The notes beneath the pieces are model-generated. The model made no database searches. It saw nothing but the letters and a program-made list of their open reading frames with translations, and was not told the origin of the DNA. The position numbers and the translations under genes were made by a program. A DNA stretch of 64,000 nucleotides from Cacajao melanocephalus (lineage: Eukaryota; Chordata; Mammalia; Primates; Pitheciidae): assembly GCA_963573385.1 (NCBI GenBank), contig CAUYLG010071729.1, forward strand, positions 1-64,000, read 5' to 3'. Numbering within the stretch: position 1 is the first letter of the stretch; each line of letters begins with the position of its first letter. Below are positions 33,100 to 47,257 of the stretch, in pieces.

Positions 33100-33195
33100 G
33101 TTCCGTCCAAACTTTCATTTTAAAGGTAAGGAAACTGAGGCACAGAGAGGGGAGGAGACTTGCTCAAAGTCACAAAGCAACTGGGTGTAGCTGGA
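33100..33195 (-). mobile_element. MIR fragment
   Basis: AAACTGAGGCACAGAGAGG and TTGCTCAAAGTCACAAAGC are MIR core in reverse complement. Confidence 0.6.
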
Positions 33196-33568
33196 GGGGT
33201 GGGGAGTATATGAGGGGGACTGGTGAGAGATGAGGCTGGGAGTGGAGGGCCGGTTGCCAGGAGAGCAGTAGGAGACCTTGCCTGTTCTGCGGGCAACGGA
33301 GAGCTGTGGAAGGGTTCGTAGAGGGGCTGTGTGTGTCACAAGGTCAGATCAGCTTGCAGACTCCCTGGGGCTGCAGTGTGCAGGAGAACCAACCCACTTT
33401 CTGTCTACACCTCAAGGCCTGCGGCCCACGGCTTTCTAAGTCAGTTTCAAGGCTCCACCCTTCCTGAGGTTCCTTCCCATGAAGATTTTTGTGGGGAAAG
33501 AAAAGCCAGAATTCTGCATCAGGAGGATGATGTAAACGACTGAAGATTCTTGCCCTAAGTCCCTGAAC

Positions 33569-33815
33569 TTTATTTATTTATTTGAGAGAGGGTCTTGCTC
33601 TGTCACACAGGTTGGAGTGTGGTGGTACAATCATGGCTCACTGCGGCCCTGACCCCCTGAGCTCAAGTGATCCTCCCACCTCAGCTTCCCAAGTAGCTGC
33701 TCCTGGCTAATTAAAAAAAATTTTTTTTGTAGAGATAGGGTCTCACTATGTTGCCTAGGTTGGTCTTCCACTCGGGCTCAAGCAATCCTCTTACCTCAGC
33801 CTCACCTGGCCAAAC
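33569..33815 (-). mobile_element. Alu dimer, J-like, end truncated
   Basis: ATTT tail; CAATCATGGCTCACTGCGG; ends CCTCACCTGGCC. Confidence 0.88.
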
Positions 33816-33959
33816 AAGGTATTTCAACACAACTTTGAATCTATTTTGTTACTGCAAGTTGAAAATAATGAATTGATTCATCAGTGCTAACCAAAGTAAA
33901 CTTAAATATCACTGGGCAAATCAACTTGTTGCAAATCTAGACCATTGAAAATCACCTGT

Positions 33960-34410
33960 AGCCCAGTCTGTACCGACCACTGGGGGACACAAGGACACAG
34001 TGCCAACGCCTAGTCCCTCCCAGAGCACCGAGGATGGCCACGCTGCCCACGCAGCCTCTCTCCCACTCACCAAGGGCTGGCTCCCAGCTGCCATCCTGCT
34101 GGGGCTCGATGGAATGCACATTGCCTCCTGTATTAATGGATCACGTGAGAACTCACATAGGAAGAAATGCATGCAATGCTGATCAAATGAGTGGTCATTT
34201 TCTGTTAGGTGTCACTTCTGTGGCTATCAAGGTGTTCTGTTCTGTCGCTTATAAGTTAAGCCTTCTGCACACAGTTGTTCTGGGTGAGTGCCTGTCTCTC
34301 TTTGCAGGAAAACGCATGGGCTTTGTGACAGCTACTTGCCACTCAGAGGTCTTCTGGTTCACTTAAGTGAGTAGCGTTTGATTGCAAGTGAACAGCTCTT
34401 AAATCCAGCT
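33960..34410 (+). mobile_element. LTR-like repeat, copy 1 (inverted partner at 45.2-45.65 kb)
   Basis: About 440 bp matches the reverse complement of 45200-45650 at roughly 85% by eye. Shared landmarks include CTTATAAG (TATA-like), a TGCCTGTCTCTCTTTGCA run, GCATGGGCTTTGTGACAGCT and GCAAGTGAACAGC near the end. The polyadenylation-like AATAAA of copy 2 is degenerate here. The layout suggests a solo LTR; the family was not assigned. Confidence 0.6.
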
Positions 34411-34695
34411 CCCATGCCTTCCACTCCTCCCGCCCTGCTGCTCTCTGCCTCTGTCCTGCCCAGGCAGGCCCCTCTGGCTGGAGTGCTGGGTCCCTTCATT
34501 CACATCTCCCTGTTAGAGCCTGTACCCTCAGATAGAATGTACGGGAAAGACTCTATCCCATGCCTGCCTCCGCAAGTCTCCCTGTGTGGGCTGTAACCAC
34601 ACAAGCAGGAGAGTGACTCAAATTGTCCTGCCAAGATGCCTTGCAAGTTGGGCATGTCGGGGGAAGTCATCATGAAAAAGCTTTTTTCTTATAAA

Positions 34696-34817
34696 CCAGG
34701 CACAACAGCACGTACCTGCAGCTACTTAGTAGGTTGAGGTGGGAGGATCCTTGAACCCAAGAGTTCACGTCCAGCCTGGGCAACACAGCAAGATCCTATT
34801 ACACCCCTTAAAAAGTT
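34696..34817 (+). mobile_element. Alu right monomer fragment
   Basis: CAGGCACAACAGCACGTACC to CAGCAAGATCCTATTA. Confidence 0.8.
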
Positions 34818-35276
34818 TTTTCTCTTATAGTTGTAATTTCATAATCTTTGCCACCTCTTCCAGGACTGGAAGGACGTAGATCCCTAATTGTTTACTCTAA
34901 TGAATGTTTTCTGTTGGGAACCATTACACAAAATATAGAAGTGAGATGCATTCCTGAGCTGGCAGGGATGCACTCAGATAATAAAGCTGGCAAACAGAAC
35001 TTGCTGCCTCTGTAGGACAGAGAACCTGTGTGGTGGGCTGTGGGACAGCCTGGGGGCTTAGTAATAACAAGTCAGGATTTAGGCTTGGCCCCCAAGTGCC
35101 ATGTCCTGGGCTCTCCACGCCACCACAGCCCCTGTTCTAGCCTCTGACACTGTGGCTCCACCAGATACTGCCTGGCTAAACCCTCTGAGTGGGCCAGGGG
35201 GTGTCTGCAGCCCCCCTGGCCCAGTGCTGGGCTCAGAACATGCCCTCAGTAAGCCTAGGGGATTCCCTGGGGGTAA

Positions 35277-35673
<397 letters not shown>

Positions 35674-35864
35674 TCTGCTTCTTTTTTACTGAATCCCCTG
35701 CAGCATCACCGCGTGCTCTGCTCTCAGTGCCAGCTCTTTGTTATTCCAAAGCAACTTCAGAGTAATGGGAGCTTTCGGAATCTGCCTCACTTTTTCACGT
35801 TTTGCTACTCTGCCCTGACCTGAATTCACAGGGAGCCTTTTCCATTTCTTTCAGCACCAAGAGA

Positions 35865-36110
35865 GGCAATGGGGTTGAGGGGAAAGATCTCTGCTTTTGG
35901 GGCTAGATGAAACCTGACTCTGTCCTTTCCTGGCTGTGTGACCTTGGGCAAGTCATATCCCTCTCTGAGCCTTAGTGTCTCCAATGTAAAATAGGGATAT
36001 AACAGTATCAAGATCCAAGATTGTTGGGAGGATGAATATTAATTCATGCACTACTTTAGCACCCTACTAGGCACTTTGTTGGTCCCCACAAATGCTAGTG
36101 CTTTCTATCA
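35865..36110 (+). mobile_element. MIR, near full length
   Basis: GGCTGTGTGACCTTGGGCAA, CTCTCTGAGCCTTAGTGTCT and GTAAAATAGGGATATAACAG follow MIR order. PLXDC1 intron 11. Confidence 0.8.
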
Positions 36111-36209
36111 TTCATTCATCCTCCTCCACACCTGCCCCCCAGCCAGGTCCATGGGTCGCTGCCCTAGTTCTCCAGTTCTCTAGGTGACGTTTAGAAACGC
36201 AGGGGAGAG

Positions 36210-36578
<369 letters not shown>

Positions 36579-36628
36579 CTACTTTGCCCCTTTATGAGCC
36601 TCGTTCCTCTTCTATAAGAAGGACCGTA

Positions 36629-36959
<331 letters not shown>

Positions 36960-36989
36960 TCATGGCTGAATAATGTTTTAAAATATTAA

Positions 36990-37435
<446 letters not shown>

Positions 37436-38176
37436 CGAGATGTGGGGTGTTGAGAAAGGATAAAGGAGAGGAATGTCTCAGAAATAGCTATGGAATCCCG
37501 GAGGGGGCATGGGAGAAAGGGAAGAGATTTGAGGCCTAGGACTGGAGGAGCCTGCATAAGCCTTCCTGGGACACTGCCTGGTGCATTCAGGTGGATGGAC
37601 CTCTGGTAGCTTTAACCAAGACCCCCAGGCCTCCAGGTAGCAGGGAAGCCCCCAGACTGCCAGACCTGATTAGGCAGGGTGGATGGACAGCTGAGGTGGA
37701 TTCCCCATCCATCACTCCAGGGCCTGAAAGTGAGAAGCCAGGTGAACTTACAGGAAAACAAAGCAGCCTTTCTTTCACATCTGAGAGAGTGGACTGAGTT
37801 CACACCTGCTACAGGGATGAGCCTTTTCAGGTTCTGTGAGGATGGCTATTAAGATTAGCTGAGATAAGTTATATAAAACACCTGGCACTGAGCTGGGATA
37901 TTCATTTTTCCCCTCTTCACAGTGAATTCTGTCCATAGACCTGACGTGGGCCAGCAGTGGTTAGAGCCCAGGAGTAGAGTTCAAGTTCTAAATCTGGCTC
38001 TGCTTCTCACCAGCAGGTGACCTAAACTGAACTTCAGGCCCCCTTAGCTGGAAAAGGATGGAGCAGTTCCCATCCCATGAGATAATCCCTGTCAAGGATA
38101 GGATAGAGAGGGGGCCCCAGAGGGGTAGCTCTCCTTCCTGCCCCCTCTCTGCTCCCCACCTGGGTTCAGGCCTTAC

Positions 38177-38312
38177 CTTCTGTGGTGAGGCTGTCGATGA
38201 AGAGGGAGGAGGAGGTAGTGGTGAAGTCTCCATCGTAGGGGCTGGAGGAAGCACCAGGGGAGGCTGAGTAGTGGTCCTCATCCTGGAAGTCCTCGCACGT
38301 TCTGCCCTCTGC
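38177..38312 (-). CDS. PLXDC1: PLXDC1 exon 11 (last PSI cysteine and Ser/Thr stalk)
   Basis: The 136-bp exon follows acceptor ctcctgcag and ends G|gtaagg. It starts at a codon boundary with [14 protein letters not shown], giving the eighth PSI cysteine and an acidic patch. It then encodes a low-complexity juxtamembrane stalk rich in Ser and Thr ([15 protein letters not shown]), a likely site of mucin-type O-glycosylation by inference from composition. One base is left for the Asp codon completed by exon 12. Several stalk residues differ from the human protein as I remember it, as expected for a fast-changing linker in a related primate. Confidence 0.93.
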
Positions 38313-39377
38313 CTGCAGGAGAGAGCCAGTGCTGTATCCTGAATGCATTTACACCTTTCCCTTCATCCTGAAAGCATCTTATCTTACACAGCAATTTATC
38401 TGTCAGCTGCTTCAAATCCTTCCTCAAGGAAGGAGCTGAGACGCCAATCTTAAACAAATAGAGCAAATCTGAACAGTCACCAACAGCCAACTTCAGAAGC
38501 AGGCGGCTGGACAGGAATTTTTTTAAGGCCAGAAAAAGACAGCTTGTCCAGACTCAGACTAATAAATAGACTGTGGTGAGTGCATCGCCATGGGGTCTAG
38601 AGAGTTGATATTTAAATCCTGGGCCCATCACCTTCTAGCTGTGAGACTTGGGCGAATTCATTAAATTTCTCTGAGCCCCAGCTTTGCCCTCTGATCAATG
38701 GGGGCAATGGCCCCCAGCTTTTGGGTCAGGTTGAAGAACGAGGGTAGGGCAACTCAGAGTGACATGCTTGGCACAGGCAGCATGCTTGCTTTGCAAGAAG
38801 AGATAAAGGGAGGGGGCAAAAAAGAGTGCACAGATGAATAGACCCATCTGTGTTAGTCTATGGTGTGAGAATAGGATGCTCCCACCCAGATTCAAAGTGT
38901 TGAGTGTACTGGAAAATTCTTGCCGTGAGAAGGAACCTGGATGGGATTCTAAAGAGGAGATGCCTGGAACCACCCTCCTCACTCCCAGAATGACTGCCTT
39001 CCTCAAAAGCCAGAGGAACAGAGGCTCAGCAGGTGCATCACCGATGTCAACAGCTGCACAGTCTCCCAGAGCACCCAGCGGTGGCTGAGGCCATGCCCAA
39101 CATCCCCTCTGCATGCACCAATAGAATTCCTTGAGAGCTGCCCGCTCAAGGCCAAGGCATCAGAATGCTGGTCTCAAAGACCCACCGAGCCCTCTGAAAC
39201 CTTCCAAAGTGGGTCTGATTGGCTCAGGGCAGTCTGGAAAACAAATCTCAGATGGAGGGGAGGATATTGCCAAGAGCTAACAAGACCTTGAGAAGAGTTT
39301 CGAGGGGCGGGGCCTGCCGGCTGCCCTGTTCTCTGCCACCTGGCACAGGAGTTGCAGCAGATACTTATGCTTCTCAC
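38313..39377 (-). other. PLXDC1: PLXDC1 intron 10
   Basis: Alu-free, with one MIR fragment. Confidence 0.85.
38590..38740 (+). mobile_element. MIR fragment
   Basis: CACCTTCTAGCTGTGAGACT, TTGGGCGAATTCATTAAAT and CTCTGAGCCCCAG match the MIR core. PLXDC1 intron 10. Confidence 0.6.
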
Positions 39378-39435
39378 CTGTGCACAGCCATAGTCCATCC
39401 ACTCCTGGCGATAGCGGTCAAAGCCACTGGAGCAT
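39378..39435 (-). CDS. PLXDC1: PLXDC1 exon 10 (second part of PSI repeat)
   Basis: The 58-bp exon lies between acceptor cctcctgcag and donor CAG|gtgaga. One base completes the Arg codon of exon 9. The exon then encodes [19 protein letters not shown], with cysteines six and seven of the PSI repeat and an aromatic-rich middle. It ends at a codon boundary. The short length and the split of the PSI domain over three exons match PLXDC1. Only about 1.1 kb separates it from exon 11. Confidence 0.94.
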
Positions 39436-40403
39436 CTGCAGGAGGATCAAAAGGTCAGAGGTGTGATGGGATTGACAAAGAAGCCCTCCCCTTTTACTGT
39501 TTAATAACAGCTCTCTGCTGATAGTGAGAAGAGGAGCTAAGGTCTCCAGGCTGAGGTTGTCAGCCACTCCTGTTCCCTCTACTCCTTCCCCGAAAGATGG
39601 AGGTATTTGTGGCATCCCTGCCCTCCTTCTGACCCAGCTCCCCAGGACCAAGGCCACATCTGTCCACACGAGTAGGTGTAGGGGCTAGCAGGACTGCATG
39701 AGCTCCAGTGATCATTAAGGTCCCCCTGACTCTGAGCTGCCATGACGCTGCTGAGAATCCAGGCAGTTCACACACGTGTTCTCGTCCTGGTTGTTGAGGG
39801 GCCTAATCTTGGGGAGGAGAGGCGGGGCTAAAGATAGGAATCAGCAGATTTAGTCAGCACCTCCCCGTGTGATCATTCAAGGGCAGAAATGAGGGTCCTG
39901 CCAGAGGCTGGGAGAGATTTACAACTGGCTGACAAGGGTCTCCGGAGAGGAATCAGGCAGCTCAGCTGGGCTGGAAGACACCAAGCACCCCTGTAGGGAA
40001 GGGGTGGGGGTCTGACGATGCACCAGAGAATGTTCTCTATGCATCATGCCCGACTTTTCGTTCTTTACTCTATGGTGCTAGGGGAACCCACCAAGCCCTA
40101 CTCAAGCCCAGGAACACCTGCATGGGAAGAGTAACACTGTGAACCACCAGTGCCGAGAAGGAATTCTCAGCAGGTTAACTGCAGCAGGACCCACCGAGGT
40201 TTGGTGAGGCCAAGGGCCAACGGTGGCCGAGAGCTGTTGGTCTTTCCTTTTACAGATGCCTCTGGGCTCTGAGCTGCTCCTCCTGCAGCAGCGATGGCTG
40301 AACTGAGCCAGCCACACTCTCCTCTCAGGTTCTCTATGCCCGCTACTTTGTGGGATGGAGGATTAGGGAGGCTATTGGAGGCTGAGAACTAAAGTTTCTT
40401 TTA

Positions 40404-40577
<174 letters not shown>

Positions 40578-41010
40578 TTAGACCATGCTAACTGATTCTT
40601 TCAAAGATTGAGCCTTTGGTATGGGCATATGATCCCCATTTCTGGAGCTAATCCTGGAATTAATGTAACCCTTAGACTCCAGAGCGGGCCATGGGGCAGG
40701 GGCACCTGCCATGGGAGATGAAATTGTTTAAATCCATTCCAGCCCAAGAGCAAAGAGGAAGGCTCACGGAGGCTGTGAAAGGCAGAGTGGGTGGAGAGGA
40801 GGGGAGCCGAGAACCGTGCAGGGACGGACTGCAGCTGTTGGTGGAGAGACCACGTCAGCTGGCCCTGCCCTCTGGGTTTTCAGGGACCTGGGTTCAGCTC
40901 TCAGTTGGAGCTGAGGCTCCAGAGAGCTTGCAAGAAGGCACAATGTGCCAGAGTAAGCCCAGACTCATGGGGCACCTGGGGATGGGATGGTTTCCAGCCT
41001 GTACCAGCTA

Positions 41011-41368
41011 TGCTCCCCTGGATGGAGTTTCTATGTGCTCCCCCCAGCAGTGCTCCCCTGGATGGAGTTATTCTGTGCTCCCACCAGCTGTGCTCCCCTG
41101 GATGGAGTTTCTCTGTGCTCCCCCCAGCTGTGCTCCCCTAGATGAAGTTTCTCTGTTTTCTCACCAGCTGTGCTCCCTCGGATGGAGTTTGTGTTTTCTC
41201 ACCAGCTGTGCTCCCCTGGATGGAGTTTCTGTGTTTTCTCACCAGCTGTGCTCCCCCGGATGGAGTTTTTCTGTTTTCCCACCAGCTGTGCTCCCCTGGA
41301 TGGAGTTTCTCTGTGCTCCCACCAGCTGTGCTCCCTTGGATGGAGTTTCTCTGTGCTCCTCTTTGCTG
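41011..41368 (+). repeat. 40-bp minisatellite (VNTR), nine units, PLXDC1 intron 9
   Basis: Nine head-to-tail units start at 41011, 41051, 41091, 41131, 41171, 41209, 41249, 41289 and 41329. Eight are 40 bp and the fifth is 38 bp. Each begins tgctcccctggatggagttt or a close variant and most end accagctg. Units differ at a few positions and fall into two types by their second half (gtgctccc or gttttctc). Because 40 is not a multiple of three, the array gives open frames on both strands that are not genes. Confidence 0.97.
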
Positions 41369-41997
41369 ACACAATCCCTCGCAGATGCATAGGGCCAGAG
41401 GCCTTGCCCTTCCCCCAACCTGACCAACTTCCAACTGTCGAGGAGGGCCCAACCCTCATTAAACTCATGGTCTCTGAGTTTGGGCATATGCTTTAAATGG
41501 GGGTTGCATTGATGCGAGGGTTTGGCTGTCATCTGACCCATTTTGCAGTTCTCATGGCTTAGCGCTTGTTGAAAGCTGAGTCATGTGGTGGCAGCCAGCC
41601 CCAGGATCCCAGGCTCATCTGAGGTCATCTCCCCATTGCTCAGACAATGGTTCTCAAATTTGAAAGTGCGCAAGAGGGACCACTTCAAAAATCAGATTCC
41701 TGGGATCTTGGTTCCAGGGGATCATATTCAGTGGGTTGGGATGGGGCCCAGGAAGCCGCATTTTATTTTATTTATTTTATCTTATTTCCTTTTTTCTTCC
41801 TCCAGAACATTTGTGAACTTGATGAAATCCGCATTTTACAAGCCCTCCAGGTATATGGAGAGCCTCACAGTCTGCAGACTACTCTGCAAAGCTCTGCTCC
41901 AGGAAGAACCAACCTGGGGTCTATCCTAGATACTCTTTCTGAGGCTTTGAGTCTCACATGAAGGATGCTGAATGCTTTGTAAAGATGCTTCTTGATA

Positions 41998-42278
41998 GAC
42001 TGGGTGTGGTGGCTCACACCTGTAATCCCAGCATTTTGGAAGGCTGAGGAGGGCAGATCCCTTGAACCCAGGAGTTCAAGACCAGCTTGGCTAACAAAGT
42101 GAGACCCCATCTCTACAAAATATTAGAAAAATGGCCAGGTGTGGCGGTGTGCTCCTGTGGTCCCAACTACATGGGAGACTGAGGCAGGAGGATTGCTTGA
42201 GTCAGCAGGATGAGACCGCAGTGAGCTGTGACTGCACCCCAGCATGGATGACAGAGCAAGACCCTGTCTCAAAAAAAT
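41998..42278 (+). mobile_element. Alu dimer
   Basis: GACTGGGTGTGGTGGCTCAC to CCTGTCTCAAAAAAA. Confidence 0.92.
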
Positions 42279-42329
42279 GGTGTTTGAGGAGTTTAAATAA
42301 CTGTGTTCATTCCCACATCTTCCTGAATC

Positions 42330-42420
42330 ACATGACCGTAGCCCATTTTACAGGGTAAACAAACTGAGGCCCCAAGAGAGTGAATAAAAGCACAGCTGGT
42401 GGGAAGAACACTTGGGAGGC
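42330..42420 (-). mobile_element. MIR fragment
   Basis: CCCATTTTACAGGGTAAACA and ACTGAGGCCCCAAGAGAG match MIR in reverse complement. Confidence 0.5.
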
Positions 42421-42562
42421 CTGATGGGCACACACTCCATCCCCTCTGGGCCCAGAGCCATGTCCTGCGTGCTGGGCAGGCTGCTATAAAGGCAAGAACT
42501 TCCACACTTGCAGCAGGGTATTGGAAAGAAGCAAAGGAATCCTGGAATTAATGTTACCCTTA

Positions 42563-42999
<437 letters not shown>

Positions 43000-43817
43000 T
43001 TAGCATTTTCAAGATTGCCTTAAAGGCTCTTGGAGTTCATAGGGTTTCCCACTCTCATGAGAACTCTAGTCCCCAAGGAAATCTTTTTCTTCCCTCTCCT
43101 CCTGTCATTTATTTATCTTGGACGGAGAACAGAGCTTGAATTCTGAGTCTACTCTGTAAGGAAATGATTTCAGAACAAGGAGTGGAAGAAGAGATGGATT
43201 TAAGAACTTTATCACTGAAACTGAATCTCACCCAGAACTTTCTGAGCTTCTAAAACCAAGCAAACACAGCTTTTTAGCTCCCTCCAACTTTCCATGGATG
43301 CCTGCAGTCCACACCCCTGGTCTTCAGAAAACCCTGTTACAGCCCAAGAAAGATCTTGAGGTGGTGTTTTGGGGTCATGGGTCTTTGGACCAGATCTTGT
43401 CTCTGAACTGGCAGTTCTCACACTTCTTTGCAGATGAGGCATGATGTTAAAATGCAGCTTCCTGGGTTCTTTCCCAGAGATCCTGATACAGAGTGGCTGG
43501 GATGGGTCCCAGGAATCTGCGTGTTTAACCGGAGCCCGAGGTCTGATGACCACAGCTGTGGATCACTCGCTAAAACGCCCTGTTCGAGGATGAACCCTCC
43601 CCTCCTGGGTGTGAGGAGGGAGCCTGAGCAGCTGGAATCCCTAAATAGTCTCCAGAAGTCCCCAGGCTGCGTTCTTGTCCTAAGAATCAGAGTGGCACTG
43701 GCCAGAGATACTCTCATATTGGCAGACTGTGGGCAGTGGCTGGGAGCGGGGCCGTGCCACCCTCTCCCTCCTCCACAGTCAGCTGGCGGGAGTCAGCGGG
43801 TAACCCTGGGTGCAAAC

Positions 43818-43899
43818 CTCTGGAGGACATGGCACCAACTGCAGTTGAAGGTCAGGTCCGAGGACATGCAGGCATCACAGCTCCGATGCTGCAGGCAGG
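43818..43899 (-). CDS. PLXDC1: PLXDC1 exon 9 (first part of PSI/plexin repeat)
   Basis: The 82-bp exon lies between acceptor ctcttgcag and donor AG|gtttgc. It encodes a cysteine-dense stretch beginning [10 protein letters not shown] and including NCSWCHVLQ, which supplies the first five cysteines of the PSI (plexin-semaphorin-integrin) fold. Two bases finish the Thr codon from exon 8, and AG starts an Arg codon completed by exon 10. The NCS sequence is a potential N-glycosylation sequon. The C..C spacing is typical of the TEM7 family. The donor is weaker than consensus (gtttgc) but the phase leaves little doubt. Confidence 0.93.
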
Positions 43900-44068
43900 C
43901 TGCAAGAGAGAAGGCAGCAGCCGCTCAGCACCAAGCCGCTCCACAGGCTCCAAAGGGTGCAACTCTGAATTCCCGGTATTTACAGAACTGTGGAGCCCGT
44001 GACGTAGAGGGGACCTTTGAGGTCATTAATGCCACTTCCCTTGGTCCAGTCCGGCCCCAATTCCTGAC

Positions 44069-44217
44069 TTTTTTTTTTTTTAAAGGGATGAGGTCTCGCC
44101 GCGTTTTCCAGGCTGGCGTTCAATGACCTGATCATGGCTCACTACAGCCTTGAACTTCTGGGCTCAAGTGAGCCTCCCGCCTCAGCCTCCTGAGTAGGTG
44201 GGACTACTGGCACGAGC
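44069..44217 (-). mobile_element. Alu right monomer
   Basis: GAGGTCTCGCCGCGTTTTCC to GGTGGGACTACTGGCACGAG. Confidence 0.82.
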
Positions 44218-44220
44218 TCA

Positions 44221-44310
44221 CCCACCCTCTCTCTCTCCCTCCCTCCCTTCCTTTCTTCCTTCTTCTGTCCCTCCCTCCTTCGCTTCCTCACTCCCTAGCT
44301 TCCTTCCTTC
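44221..44310 (+). repeat. Pyrimidine-rich CT/CCTT tract
   Basis: CTCTCTCTCTCCCTCCCTCC passes into CCTTC units; an almost pure pyrimidine strand next to an Alu monomer. Confidence 0.85.
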
Positions 44311-44569
44311 TCACCAGAAGATCAGACCCTAAACTGGGTGCTGGGGATTCACAGTGAGACCTAGTCCCTGCCTTCTTAGGGTGTAGACTCATATGGGGAG
44401 ACAGACACTAAACAGATAATCAAAAATCACTACAGAATTAGAATTGTCATGAGGTCTATGAAGGTAAATCACAAGGTGCTGTACGTGTGTACAAAGGAAT
44501 CTCACCTCTTCAGAGACATTATACCTCCAGGTGTGTATCCCACAGTCACAGGGTTGAAGGATTTTTTTA

Positions 44570-44850
44570 AAGGTCAGAGGATACAAAGTAGGAGGTATGT
44601 AGGATGAACAAGGCTAGAATCTACTGTATAACATGCGGACTGTAGGTAATAAAATTGTACTGTATGTGGAGTTGATACTAAATGAGTAGATTTTAGCTGC
44701 TCTTGCCACAAGAACAAAAAATCTAGGTAGCTGTGAGATGATGGCTATGTTCATTGCTTCATCATGGGAACCTTCTCACTGTCTATATGCAGCCCATAAC
44801 ATCATGCATACCTGAAATATATATGATAAAAGTTATTGTTTTAAAAGATG
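44570..44850 (+). mobile_element. Old L1 (L1M-type) 3' fragment
   Basis: GTAGGATGAACAAGG, GTAATAAAATTGTACTGTAT, TGAGATGATGGCTATGTTCA and ACCTGAAATATATATGA follow the order of old L1 3' UTR sequence. Lies in PLXDC1 intron 8. Confidence 0.6.
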
Positions 44851-45199
44851 CTCTGGTTGCCCCCCCACCAGTGCTTATTGGGGGCACTCACTGCCCATTC
44901 CTGATGTTCAGTCCTCTGGAAGAGAACAGCTCCCCTGGGGGAGAAGAAGTCAAGGCAGAAGGGTCCTATGTGCAGAGTAGAGAGGGGAGCGGCCCAGACG
45001 TGGTCCCAGCAGCAGCCAGAACCACGACCAGGCTTCACAGAGTGAAGGGGCTGGAATTAGCAGGAATGAGGAGGGCGCGATGGCTGGGGCCCGGAGAGCT
45101 GAGAGATCAGTGGGAGCAGGTTGCTGGAGGATGCGCGGACCCTTCTGGCACAGGCCAGGCAGAGAGCAGCAGGGCAGGGGGCGCGGTAGGCCTGGGGGC

Positions 45200-45650
45200 T
45201 GGATTTAAGGGCTGTTCACTTGCAGTCCAGTGCTACTCACTTCAATGAACCAGAGGACCTCTGAGTGGCAGGTAGCTGTCACAAAGCCCATGCATTTTAT
45301 TGCAAAGAGAGACAGGCACTCAGCCAGCACAACTAGCTTATCAACACCTGCAGAAGGGCTTATCTTATAAGCGGCAGAACGGAGCACCTTGATAGCCGAA
45401 AGAAGTGGCAACTAACGACAGAAAATGACCATTTGATCAACGTCACGTGCACTTCTTCTTGTGTGAGTTCTCATGTGATCCATTAACTCAGAAGCCAACA
45501 TGCATCACATGCAGCCCCGGCAAGATGGCAGCCAGGAGCCAGCCCTTGGTGAGCGGGAGAGGCTATGTGGGCACAGGGTGGCCACCTTCAGTCACTCTGG
45601 GAGGGACTGGCAGTGGGTGGCACTATGTCCTTTTGTCTGCCGTGGTGTTG
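45200..45650 (-). mobile_element. LTR-like repeat, copy 2
   Basis: This is the inverted partner of 33960-34410. On the minus strand it has CTTATAAG, then TTTGCAATAAAATGCATGGG, a plausible LTR TATA/polyadenylation pair. It lies in PLXDC1 intron 8 and is co-oriented with PLXDC1. Confidence 0.6.
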
Positions 45651-45734
45651 AAGGCCCTGGGAGAGGGGATGGAAAGAGCCACAGGCAGGAAAGAAGCAGG
45701 GGCTGCCCTGTGCAGGAGGATGAGTACTCTCTGG

Positions 45735-45930
45735 CTGTTTTATTCCCTGTATATCGAGGGGGTCTGGAACAGTGCCTGGTACATGGTATGTCGAATCAAT
45801 ATGTAAGTGCTCTTATTATCCCCATTTTATGGAGGAGGGACCTGAGGCTTGGAGAGAGTCATGGAGCTGACAGTGCGAGGTCTGGGTTTGAACCAAGGTC
45901 TGTTTGAGCACAAAGACCGAGCTCTTAGCC
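45735..45930 (-). mobile_element. MIR
   Basis: TTATTATCCCCATTTTATGG, GACCTGAGGCTTGGAGAG and GTCTGGGTTTGAACCAAGG follow MIR reverse-complement order. Confidence 0.65.
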
Positions 45931-46826
45931 TGGAAGTCTCACTGTGGGTTTCCCCTGCCCCAGCTCCCACTCCCACTCCAGCCCTCCTTTTCATGGGTCT
46001 CTCCTAGAAGAAGGACCAGGAGGGACCAGCCACAGAGTACGATGGCTTGGAGATAAGCCACTCACCCCTCCGAAGTAACTTGGACAAGTCTTTCCCAGAC
46101 CCAAATGGTAAGAGAGAAGCCAGGGGATGCAGAGTTTTCTATCTGGCCTCTCAGGGACTCAAATCACAGCCTTGAGAGCACTACCCCTCCTTCGCCAGCT
46201 GCATCCAGGTGGGAGCCCTGCTCCTGCCTCTCCCAGTGACTTTGAAGGCCCCTTAAAAGCCTCCAGCTAAACTGGCCACAGAGAAACTTCTGGGATCCTC
46301 CTGGGGTATTCATAACACCTACCGACCTTTATTTCTCATCCATATTTCAGATGGCCCGAATGCTATTAAATACGCACAAAATTCACTGGAGGGGTGGGAA
46401 GTGCCTTAAATGTACTGTGTCCCAGAAACGCATTCCCAGAACATTTCACTGCTTCCGCCCAAGCAGTCAGCCCTGCCCTTGGATGTCCTTCCTCCGAAAT
46501 GCAGTTTTATCCACATCACAGAGCCTGAGGTTTGCTCTCACCAGTCCTCAAGGAACCTCCAGTTCTCAGGCCCTGTGCCTTCTGTCCCGATGGAGGGTGA
46601 CAGGGTTGGGGTATGGCTCTGACCTCTAAAGTGTCCCAGCCCTGTGACCCCCTCGTGTCTGGGTCCTTCCTGTTCTCCAGGAGAAGACACCTGCTGAGCC
46701 CTGTCTGAGATGTGGCCTAGCACTCAAGAAGATCCTCACTCTTTCTCTTCCTCTTGTTTCTCCACCTCCTGCTCTCAGAACCTCCAAGGAAGAGGAAGCA
46801 GGGATAAAGTGAGGCAAGAAATGCCA

Positions 46827-47257
<431 letters not shown>

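Noticed and set aside
41011..41368. Regular repeats resembling a CRISPR array
   Set aside because: Units are contiguous with no unique spacers, in a primate intron; it is a minisatellite.
40691..41541. Overlapping long open frames on both strands with repeated peptide motifs
   Set aside because: They are produced by the 40-bp VNTR, which opens frames in rotation on both strands.
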